A DNA stretch of 64,000 nucleotides. Origin: Pyrocephalus nanus. Its lineage: Eukaryota > Chordata > Aves > Passeriformes > Tyrannidae. Location of the stretch: contig CM076259.1 in assembly GCA_038380795.1 (NCBI GenBank), positions 22,240,977-22,304,976 on the forward strand. The letters run 5' to 3'. Positions 25,601 through 34,005 of this stretch are shown in pieces (position 1 is the first letter of the stretch; each line of letters starts with the position of its first letter). The notes under the pieces were generated by a model. The model did no database searches. It was not told the DNA's origin and worked only from the letters and a program-made list of their open reading frames with translations. The position numbers were made by a program, and so were the translations under genes.

Positions 25601-28600
25601 ATGACACAGTTGTATTTGTTTTCCATACCAGTTGACCAGTGCTCTGGCACGGTGTTGGCTGGCTCTGTTTGTGTTGATGTTAGCAGGTTATTAAAAGCTT
25701 AACACCACTCTGACCCAGGTGCAGCAAAGGGCATTTCCAGACAGGAGGGGACTATCTGAAGGTGGCAAAAGACAACAAAAGGCTTCCTCAGTCTTTGCTC
25801 CCTGGCATCTCACTGCATCTGAAACAGATGGTTGTAAAATATGAACCAAAGTCTTCTCGCTTTGAGTTGGTGCAAGCTACATGTCACCCTGCTGCAGCTA
25901 TGGGTATCATCAGGAGGAACTGCTGTAAGTGGAAGCAGAACTGTGTCCCAAATCCTGTGGTCCTGCAGAATTTGTGGAATTCTTCCTGATTTTACCAAGC
26001 TAGATAAGGAGCAGTGAGTTCTTACAACTAGCTAGCTCACCTCTCTAGTGCTTGTTTGCTTGTCCTTGCCTGATTCATAGACCATCATTTGCCTCCAATA
26101 ATATCTGTTCCCAATTCTCCTACCTCTTTTTCTGTTTGTTCCCTCTGGCTATCCGTGAAGAGCAGTTTCTTTTCCTTTGGCAGAGGCTCCTAACACCTTC
26201 CTTTGCCCATCTACCTTCACATTGTTCTTCCTCTTCACATACCTCCATCCTTGACATCAACTTTCCCAATTTGCCTCTTGATTCACTCCCCAGACCTCTC
26301 AAACTCTGATTTCTGCATCTGGCACTCTGCCTCAGCTCAGCCTGATTGTGGCTCTCCACCATGGTCTCCTGTGAGCTATGTCCCATGTATGAATGAGACA
26401 GCGATGATGGGCCTGCTCTGCTCTCTGTCATCCCCCGAGGATGGATTAAGCTTTGCTGAAGCTTCAGGTCTTAGCCGGGATTCCCTGGGCTACAGCAAAT
26501 CCTGCAGATGACACATACCCCAGTTGTAGCTCAGTGCCTTAGTCCATCCCTGTCATATTTTATGACACATTGTAGACGGACTCAAATGTTGGAGAAAGCC
26601 GAGACTTTCACACTTTCCACAAGGCTGCAAATTCTTCCCTCCTTTAGCCTTTCATGTCTAACCTCTTCAGGACAAGCCTAGGAGGCAAGTGTTACCAGAC
26701 CAACAAAGGTCTGACCCACAGCCTGCTACTCTCATCCTGTCCAACAGAACTGGTTCCACAGGCTGGGTAAGGTCTTCTCAATTATAGCAATTGCTGCAAT
26801 TCCTCATGGGAAAACTTCTAGATATGTATGTCTCATAGGGCTTAGTCCCTTTCCAAAGTCCTTTGAGGAGTTGGCATGGAAGAAGATACTCGTCTGCTAC
26901 TGCTGACTTATATTTCTAGATTTCACAATGCAGTGAGCAGTCTGGTTGTAATCTTCACATAGGTTTCATCTTCGTAGGCTGAGAATAAAAGGCATTTAGT
27001 TTGCAGACTCAACTGTGGGATGAAAATGCTACTTTTAACCACTAAATTGGGACCCCAGTCAGTAGGGAAAGCAGACTGGACTAAATACAGCCTCCATAAA
27101 ATCACAGGGGTTACATGAAGGCTGAATTTGATCTGTTGTCTCTTTCACATGATTCACCTGATCTAGTTCCAGGGATTTTATTAGAATTTGCATCAGTGGT
27201 GAATTTTCTTTGCACTTCAAAAATTGGTGGGTTTTTTGTTCTTGTTTGTTTGTTTCTTTTGGTTTTTTGTTTGTTTGTTTTCTCCTGGACTTTATTACCT
27301 CACAGAGCCCACCATCCCTCATATCCATAAACCAATTTCTAAAAGGGCAAAATCCTCCTGAAGCAGAGGGTAATGAAGTTCCTGATGCTCCTAAGCTCTC
27401 AGGTAAGGTACTGTCAGCTCCCAACTTGTCCCTAGAGAAGCCCTATTTCTTGAACAAGAAATCCTTCTTGCAGTGTTTTTCCACTTTTCCACAGGGACAT
27501 AATGATGGATCCCAAACTTTTATTGACTCAGCTCTTCAACCTCTTGTACTGATTCACATCCACAACTTCTCTAAAAGCTGTCCACTCATCATTTACCCCA
27601 AAAACCAGCCTGTCTCAATTCTTCCTGCTTAGTAGAGTGGTTTCTCTGTAGAGTCAGAGTGATCTTGCAGGGATGGCTTCTGGAAATATAGATCATTCCC
27701 ATAGGCCTTCAGCCTCTGACCTTGCATCTTTGTTAAAACAACCTTTTTTATTCAGCAGAGAACCTCTTTAAGTGCTGAATCTTTGCTCAGTGTATTTTGA
27801 GTCCCTAAACTACCAGAATAAAATTCAAGGGGGGTCAAATTTTATATAAATTCTAGAGTAATTGACAGTGAGATTTATCTAGTCTGTAGGACAGATATCA
27901 TCAGCTGAGCTACTCACCCTCATCCCCCTCTGTGGTCAGTGAAACGCAATTGCACTTTCAAATGCAATGCTTTTCACTTATCTTAGATCTCTGCAGCATG
28001 AAAATGTGAACTATGCCCCAGATATGCATATAGAGAGCATTGAAGGATCTGAAGTTAGCTGATACAACTTTCACCACTGTAGCCAGCCCTCAGAAGGCAG
28101 ATAAGCCAAAGAGTATGGGGCAGGTCCAGGTGACTGAAGAGATGAAACTTCTTGGTGATATTGAAGAAGGCAAAAAACATCCTATCTCCAAATTCTCGGA
28201 TGGGCCTAAGCTAGTGAGCCACAATCGCTCACCTTATAGGAACACTTCAGCTCCCTTTCGGTGAGATTACCATGTTTTGACCATACATGCCTTTTTGAGG
28301 AGAAGGAAGCACAGTGGTGGTGGAAGCAAATACGGCATTAATGAGCTCCTGAGAGATGTGAACCTTCACAGAGATGTCAGGATACGTGGCTCATCAGCAG
28401 ATGATTTACTGACAGCCTGGGGCAAACATTGCTGTCTCAAGCTGTGTGTGAGCTGAGCCGTCCATGCAAACATGCAGGAGGACACCCAGACTCTACTTGT
28501 CATTCTCTCCCAGGTGCTGCCACACGCACGACTGCTGCTACGACAAGGCAGAGAAGGCAGGCTGCAGCCCCAAGGTGCAGCGCTACCGCTGGGCGTGCGA

Positions 28601-31600
28601 GCAGAACACCGTGCGGTGCGGTAAGGAAATGTTTGCGCCTGTCGGGTGTGTCTCGCTCCCTCTGCAGGCACTAGGCTGACCAGAGAGCTTTGTGCGCCCC
28701 AGAGGTAGGTCTGGGTGAGCTGAGCTGCTCTCAAAGCTGCTTTAGGAAACGTCTGTTCTCTGCCAAGCTCTCTGCCCATCCCTGGATTGATAGGCTTGCC
28801 AAGAGCCCCCAGCTAGAGCTGGGAGGAAAGCTGGAGCCCCAGCACCACCCATTCCAGGTAACCCGAATGCTCTGCAGGCTGAAGAGCAAGAGGGGGGGTG
28901 TCCACGAGCCATCTCAGTTTGGCAGGGGTGCAGATGCCTTTCTGTAGACTTTCTGCTCACGGCATTAAGCATTGCCTGCTCCTAGCCAGCCTCTTTCCAC
29001 AGCTGTACAATGGTCTACGGGGATGCTCTTCCCATTGCAGTTTTGGCCCTCCCTCCAGCAGCACTGTTTTAAGTACCCTTATGTGCTGCTAGAGAAGAGC
29101 CATGATATTTTGCATGGCTGCAAAGCAGGTTAAATAGGTTGCCAGCCTGCATCTCCGCCTCGTGTGGGGCTCCAGCCTAAAATCCTAGGGTTCCAGCGGG
29201 CATTTTGAAGCTTGCAGAATCAAAAGCTCTCGAGTGCTGCAGGCATAGAGCGAGTGTAGGCTGTGCTCAGCTCTACAGCTGGTACCCAGTCAAGAAGCTT
29301 TGAATTACACAATCACAGCCCGTCAGTGTCTTGCACAGTTTGTTTTGACGTGCACCAGATGACTTGAGTCTTAGTATTTGTCACTTTTATTTCTAAGACT
29401 TCAAGAAGTCCCTGGTGGCAAAATCCATTGTAGAACACTTTGAAAGTTTGAAAAGAAGCACGTGAGATTAAAACTTGTCTCCACAATCATCAAAGCTACT
29501 TGCTCAAACATTAAAAAGATATTTCTACCTTATCAGAAAACCATATTCTATTGGTGCAATCCTCAGCCTCACCAGCAGCTGAAAACATGCCAGCAGGTAT
29601 GGGATGTGGCACAGCACATCTGCAGCTGCTCTTTTCAAAGTGCCAGAACAACCTATGTAATACAAAGTGCTGGCTAAGCAATGTACCACTTTAATGTATA
29701 ACTGCTCTCACTCCTGCTTACCCATATTTCCATAACTGATTGATATTCTATGCTAGTCATCTTTAAATGAAAAAAAAAAAAAAAATCCTGTTTCTTTTTG
29801 CTGTGAGGGAGCAATCCAAGTTGTGTATATGAGATGTATCACTGAGTCCATGAGACATGTGCAGAGTCTGTCCTATAGGAATGCAGTGGGCTGCAGTTGC
29901 TCTGATTTGGCTATCAAGCATTAGTTAAACAAACACCATTAATTCCCTAACTGATGTCCAGGCAAGACCTGAGATGCATCCATCAACTGTTCTCCATAAG
30001 CCCTCAGCAGGTTTTACTTCCTCTGACATACCCAGTGGGGAGGAACTATAGAAATGTGTTCTGAAGGCACATTTCCTACCCCAAGCTACAGCACAGCAGG
30101 TGTTACTGGGGGTGAAGGTATAATGTCATTCCATTCAAACTAAAGGGATGAAGAATTAAATTTCCAGGCATGCTTGCTGGGCCCAGGGTAAAGATGTCTG
30201 GAAGCTTTAGAAGCAGAACTGTCATTTCAATGTAAAAGGAATTAAATGCCTTTTACCTGACACTGTAATATAAACACTGATATTTTCACATAAATAGAAA
30301 CTCATTTTACCTGGGATTTCTCCTCATTTTACTACTGTTGAGTGGTTTTATTTGTGACATGAAAATAATTGGCAAAACCATATTCTTCAGTCCATATATA
30401 CCATAATCTGTAGGCAAATTCCATTCAATAAATACCTGAAATATAGAAAAGTAAGTTGTGGAGGCTGATCAAAAAAATTGTTCTGCTCTAACAGAAATGC
30501 TGCAAAGCCAGGCTTTTGTACTTGCATTAGACAGACAGTGGCTGGCACAGCACAGGAAGAACTCGAGGAGAATATCAGGCAAGATTGGTAGCTAAGAAAA
30601 AAGTGGCCTTAGTGCTAAAGACCTAATTGGTGGGATCCTTGAAACACTTTTTACCAGTAAATGTGTGATTATTCAGACCAGCTTAGGAAACACAGGCTTT
30701 ATTTATCAGATACATGGCTGATCCAGCAAAGTCCAGTGTAATCTGAAAAAAAAACCCTATACTTGTTGCAGTTGGTTTTGGAGCGAAACTTTGCATGAAG
30801 TTATATATTAAACTTTGCATACTGGAGGGTTTTGTGGGTGTTAGATAATCCATGGTAGCAGCCTCAAAGAAACAAGGCACTTTGCTTTGAAATAATATTA
30901 GCCCAATGGCTGCATTTAAGACACCTAGAGGTGGTATGGGGTTCATTAACTCAAAATCAGTCATTTTCAATGTAGCCATCTAAGCTAGTGGCTTTGATAT
31001 TCCTTATGGTCCTTGCTTAGTCATGTGGTCATATTGTTGCATTCTCCATAGTTCCATGTATGGCTTTGATCAGCTTTGTTAGCTGCTGGCTCATAAAATT
31101 CAGGTACCTGGCCCTGCTGCAGAGTTCCTTGGCTCCTCTGCCATGATCAGAGAGAGATGTAACAACAACTGATGGAACATGAGTGAAGAATGCCCAGTGG
31201 GTGCTTCTATGCCCTCAGGTTTCTGCCTCTGGGAGGCTCCTCCTTTCAAAGCAGCATTTTTTTTCTTTCGAAATCGGTCTGTTTTGCAGAAGGAAGAATT
31301 AGAAGGGAAATTTACTGACTGAGGAAAGGTGGAGTATTTTTAGTTCAGGCTAAGATAAAATAATTTTCTTTTTTAGCTTTGACTGCCGATTTAAGCCCCC
31401 AGTGATCACAGAGCTCTAGAAGCAGGGAATGTTCTGTACTGGGCAAATTTTTATAACCACTGTTAGCTGCTACTTTCCGATGCTCTTGGTCACAGTTAAC
31501 ATCAGACCTTTTGACAGAAAGAGGACTGGGGAGGGTCAGATCCACTCACAACATGAAATTTTGGGCCTGCTGCCATAGCCTCTGATCCCTAAGAGTTGCT

Positions 31601-31851
31601 TTTTCAGGGAACTGTTCCTCCTAACACTGTTTCTTGCCTTCATCTGATACAGAATCTCTCATCGTCCACTCACATTTTCTTTTGCAGATAACCTGACAGA
31701 CCAGTGTGAAAAAATGGTGTGCCTGTGTGACCAAGAAGCAGCCAAGTGTTGGGGAGCAGCCCCATATAACCCACACTTCGTCCTCTGGCCAGATTTTTTA
31801 TGTGGACAGACTCATCCCACCTGCCATGTCAGATATGGGGGGCCAGAATAG
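19596..31851 (+). CDS. PLA2G10-like: Group X-type secreted phospholipase A2, complete four-exon gene
   Basis: The gene encodes a secreted, calcium-dependent enzyme that hydrolyses the sn-2 ester of phospholipids outside the cell. CDS joins 19596-19638, 22849-23014, 28514-28620 and 31688-31851 (480 nt, 159 residues), all with GT-AG borders in matching phase. Residues 1 to about 16 form a short hydrophobic signal peptide. A propeptide then ends at Arg29, directly before Gly30-Ile-Ile-Glu-Leu, the position where group X enzymes are cleaved. The calcium loop is Tyr52-Gly-Cys-Tyr-Cys-Gly-Leu-Gly-Gly60, the catalytic pair is His75-Asp76 in CCHTHDCCY, and the second catalytic Asp is Asp120 in CLCDQEAAKC. 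Sixteen mature cysteines are spaced as in mammalian PLA2G10, including both the group I-type and group II-type extra disulfides. An Asn-Leu-Thr glycosylation site lies at 107. Nothing suggests inactivity. A lineage-specific paralogue or an otoconin-22-like member is possible, but the complete active site argues for an enzyme. Confidence 0.9.
19639..22848 (+). other. Intron 1 of the phospholipase gene
   Basis: About 3.2 kb between a GTGAGT donor and a CTTTGCAG acceptor. It holds an A run of about 22 bases near 19769-19790, a T run of about 20 near 22010-22028, and a 21-bp near-tandem pair at about 21191-21232 (GTGAAAATGGTGGAGGAC against ATGAAAATAGTGGAGGAC). No further exon is recognised. Confidence 0.7.
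22849..23014 (+). CDS. PLA2G10-like: sPLA2 exon 2 (propeptide, N-terminal helix, calcium loop)
   Basis: Entered in phase 1 after TTTGCAG. It encodes the propeptide ending in HSLHTR, the mature N-terminus GIIELAGAISC, and the calcium-binding loop YGCYCGLGGRGWPRD, then stops inside the Trp70 codon. The donor is TG|GTAAGG. An overlapping longer open frame in another phase is a shadow. Confidence 0.93.
23015..28513 (+). other. Intron 2 of the phospholipase gene
   Basis: About 5.5 kb. It holds a short minus-strand CR1 3' tail (about 25301-25352). From 28040 to 28456 one plus frame is open except for a single TGA at 28262-28264, with no family recognised. Otherwise I see nothing notable. Confidence 0.65.
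25301..25352 (-). mobile_element. CR1 3'-end fragment
   Basis: AGGTTGGAAAAGATTTCTAAGA, continuing to GAGTCCAACC, matches the reverse complement of the CR1 3' untranslated end. Only about 50 bases remain, so this is a heavily truncated insertion. Confidence 0.7.
28514..28620 (+). CDS. PLA2G10-like: sPLA2 exon 3 (catalytic His-Asp helix)
   Basis: Entered after TCTCCCAG. It completes Trp70 and encodes CCHTHDCCYDKAEKAGCSPK and RYRWACEQNTVRC. His75 and Asp76 are the catalytic and calcium-binding residues, and Tyr79 is conserved. AGCSPK followed by RYxW is a strong group X signature. The donor is TGCG|GTAAGG. The local sequence is GC-rich compared with the introns. Confidence 0.94.
28621..31687 (+). 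other. Intron 3 of the phospholipase gene
   Basis: About 3.1 kb between GTAAGG and TTTTGCAG. It contains an A run near 29769-29785 and no recognised exon or named repeat. Confidence 0.7.
31688..31851 (+). CDS. PLA2G10-like: sPLA2 exon 4 (C-terminal region and stop)
   Basis: Encodes DNLTDQCEKMVCLCDQEAA and the tail FLCGQTHPTCHVRYGGPE, ending in TAG at 31849-31851. Asp120 in CLCDQ is the second catalytic Asp. The last Cys is the group II-type C-terminal cysteine. Eight residues follow it, a slightly longer tail than in human PLA2G10. Confidence 0.93.
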
Positions 31852-31881
31852 TCTTTTTGGAACCTTTCTTCTAACCCTTTG

Positions 31882-31903
31882 AATAAAAAAGTGCTGGAAT
31901 AAA
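31882..31903 (+). terminator. Polyadenylation signals of the phospholipase gene
   Basis: Two AATAAA hexamers at 31882-31887 and 31898-31903 lie 31 and 47 bases after the stop codon. The 3' untranslated region is therefore very short, and the CR1 insertion begins only about 35 bases later. Confidence 0.85.
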
Positions 31904-31939
31904 ATTTTTCTTCCTTTTCCAGAGCTAACAATGATGTGA

Positions 31940-32694
31940 GAGAATTTCTATCGGTTTATGGGGAGGAGAGACAGACCAGGCAGGTGCAGTGGTGGAGTTG
32001 CCCTCTATGTGAGGCAACACTTGGAATGTATCGAGCTCTGTCTTGGGGTGGACAATGAGCAAGAGCTTTTGGATTAGGGTAAAGGGGCAGACCAGTAAGG
32101 GTGACATTGTTGTGGGTGTTTGCTACAGGCCTCCTGGTCAGGAGGAGGAAGTGGATGAGGCACCTTCTACAGGCAGCTTGAAGCAACCTCACAGTCACAG
32201 GCGCTGGTTCTGGTGGGGGACTTTAACTACCCTGAGATCTGCTGGAGAAGCAACAGGTGACAAAAATAAGTAAGAAACTGGAACATTTCTCTTACGAGGA
32301 CAGGCTGAGAGAGATGGGCCTGTTTAGTGTCGAGAAGGTATGACTGAGAGGGGATCTCATCAATGTCTATTAGTATCTGGAGGGAGGGTGTCTGGAAGAT
32401 GAAGCCAGGCTCTTCTTGTTGGTGCCAAGCAATTGGACAAGAAGCAATGGGCAGAAACTGATGCACAGGAATTTCCACTCAAATATGAGGAAGAACTTCT
32501 TTACTGTGCAGGTGACCCCACACTGGAATAGGTTGCCCAGAGAGGTTGTGGAGTCTCCCTCACCAGAGATATTCAAGAACCAATTGGACAAAACCCCATG
32601 CAATGTGCTATGGGATGACCCTGCTTGAGCAGGGAGGTTGGACCAGATGACTCACTGTGGTCCCTTCCAACCTGACCCATTTTGTGATTCTGTG
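31940..32694 (+). mobile_element. CR1 LINE copy: endonuclease fragment joined to 3' end
   Basis: The 5' part encodes CR1 endonuclease motifs in broken frames, such as GGVALYVRQHLECIEL, VVGVCYRPPGQEEEVDEAP and a GDFNYPEICWR-like block around 32210-32250. At about 32250-32280 it jumps to the far 3' part (LEHFSYEDRLREMGLFS), and the entire reverse-transcriptase region is absent. The end carries ATTTTGTG and ATTCTGTG (32679-32694). Its 3' block matches the copy at 10.2-10.56 kb, so both belong to one subfamily. Confidence 0.9.
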
Positions 32695-32802
32695 CCAGGG
32701 TAAAACATACACTGAATTAAGGACAAAATCCTGGTCTGATCATGTCCTTCGCAAAAACAGAGGGTTTGATCTGCAGTGCAGTGGGGACACATTACCTGTC
32801 AC

Positions 32803-32901
32803 CAAATGGTGTTGTTTGTTGTTGTGGTTTTTTTTGTTTGTTGGTTTGGGGGTTGTTTTTGTTTTGGTTTTTGTTTGTTTTTGTTTGTTTGTTTGTTTTT
32901 G

Positions 32902-32933
<32 letters not shown>
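32803..32933. repeat. T/G-rich microsatellite ending in a long T tract
   Basis: The sequence consists of TTTG/TTTTG/GG units followed by a T run of just over 30 bases (about 32904-32932). The T run abuts a minus-strand CR1 3' end. The simple repeat may have grown from the junction between two CR1 insertions. Confidence 0.85.
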
Positions 32934-32936
<3 letters not shown>

Positions 32937-32939
<3 letters not shown>

Positions 32940-33048
32940 AGAATCATAGGATAGTTTGAGTTGAAAGGAGCCTTTAAAGGTCGTGTAGTTTCAATCTCCC
33001 TGCAACGAGCAGGGACACCTTTAGTCAGATCAAGTTGCTCAGAGCCCA
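32937..33048 (-). mobile_element. CR1 3'-end fragment
   Basis: Starting with CACAGAATCATAGGAT and continuing through GTTGAAAGGAGCCTTTAAAGG to CAAGTTGCTCAGAGCCC, this is the reverse complement of a CR1 3' end. It points towards the plus-strand CR1 ending at 32694, so the two copies are tail to tail. Confidence 0.85.
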
Positions 33049-33880
33049 GCTGTCTTATCTCTCATGCTCCTGCCTCATTGCATTAGGGACACTTCTCAGC
33101 TGTGTTGCAAGGGCCAGTCTTTCTGACTTCTCCTTACCAGTAGGTGCAGCCATACTTTGCAAAAGAATATACTCCTCACCTGTTACACATGCTCCAGAGC
33201 TGATATGCTGCTCTCTGATACATATAGAAGTGGTCTCCTATATTGGTACATCCCCCTGCCACTGACCACCTGGGAATCAATTACTGTCATGTTAGGAAAG
33301 GGAGACTGTGGAGAACATCAGTCATGTCAAGAACTTTTTTTTTTTTAATTTTTTTTAAGGGTATCAGAAGGCTTATATCAAAACACTAAGTTTCCTTCTG
33401 GCAAGAGTAAAACAAAATCCCATTCTTTCAGCCAGGGGGTAGCTATGTACAAGTGGGCCTTCTTTCTGCCTTTGTTACAAGCCTGGAGGCTGAAGCAAGG
33501 CAATGGGACAAGAGCTTCTATACCAGGAGGCACGGGCAGATGGGAGCCATGGCTACACCCCAGAAGCAACGCTTTCAATTTCTTTGGGTAGGTGGAAGTA
33601 GCTGGGTAGGTCCTTCTGCCTCTGCTGAAGCACAGCTGACAAACTTTGAATACCACCTTTAAAGTGGTATTCACTCAGAAAGACCCTAAGTACCTCATCA
33701 GAGTTTAAATGCAGACATATGTGGCCAAACTAAGTGTTGTTTTGGCAGATGAGAATACAAATTTCTTCACAAAAGGCTGCTTTGCTCCTTGCTGCAGGAG
33801 GATGGTGAATATGCCACTGTGACTGTCAAAGCTGCAGGAAAAGAAACAGGCTAACAAAAATTAAAATACCAAAGACAACA
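33049..33880. other. Gap between convergent genes
   Basis: No exon is recognised. A T run sits at about 33336-33356. The segment separates the phospholipase 3' end, with its CR1 insertions, from the predicted 3' end of the minus-strand Ig gene. Confidence 0.45.
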
Positions 33881-33896
33881 GGTAGAGGCAAAGGCT

Positions 33897-33902
33897 TTTA
33901 TT
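33897..33902 (-). terminator. Polyadenylation signal of the Ig receptor gene
   Basis: TTTATT on the plus strand is AATAAA on the minus strand. It lies about 94 bases beyond one candidate stop codon (33996-33998) and about 400 bases beyond the other (34302-34304). It is a plausible transcript end, not a proven one. Confidence 0.5.
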
Positions 33903-33995
33903 CTGTCTAGAGGTCCATTTTTTGGCTTACAGGGCATTAGGAGTTGTTCCACCTGCAGGCGTTGCATCTTCCAGCAGCTCCTGTAATGTTGCACC

Positions 33996-34005
33996 TCAAG
34001 CGATG
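33996..34005 (-). CDS. Ig receptor candidate last exon A (short tail)
   Basis: An excellent acceptor (a long pyrimidine tract, then TTGCTCAG) is followed in phase 2 by only three codons and TGA. The tail would be RKCILCMRQESRQSIA. The AATAAA at 33902 follows directly, which favours this exon as the transcript end. Confidence 0.45.

Noticed and set aside
27210..27632. 140-codon plus-strand open frame
   Set aside because: Its N-terminal part is a translated TTTG-rich simple repeat and the rest has no recognisable domain. Several frames of about 140 codons occur by chance in this window.
28366..28779. 137-codon minus-strand open frame
   Set aside because: It is antisense to phospholipase exon 3, whose sense reading is clearly real.
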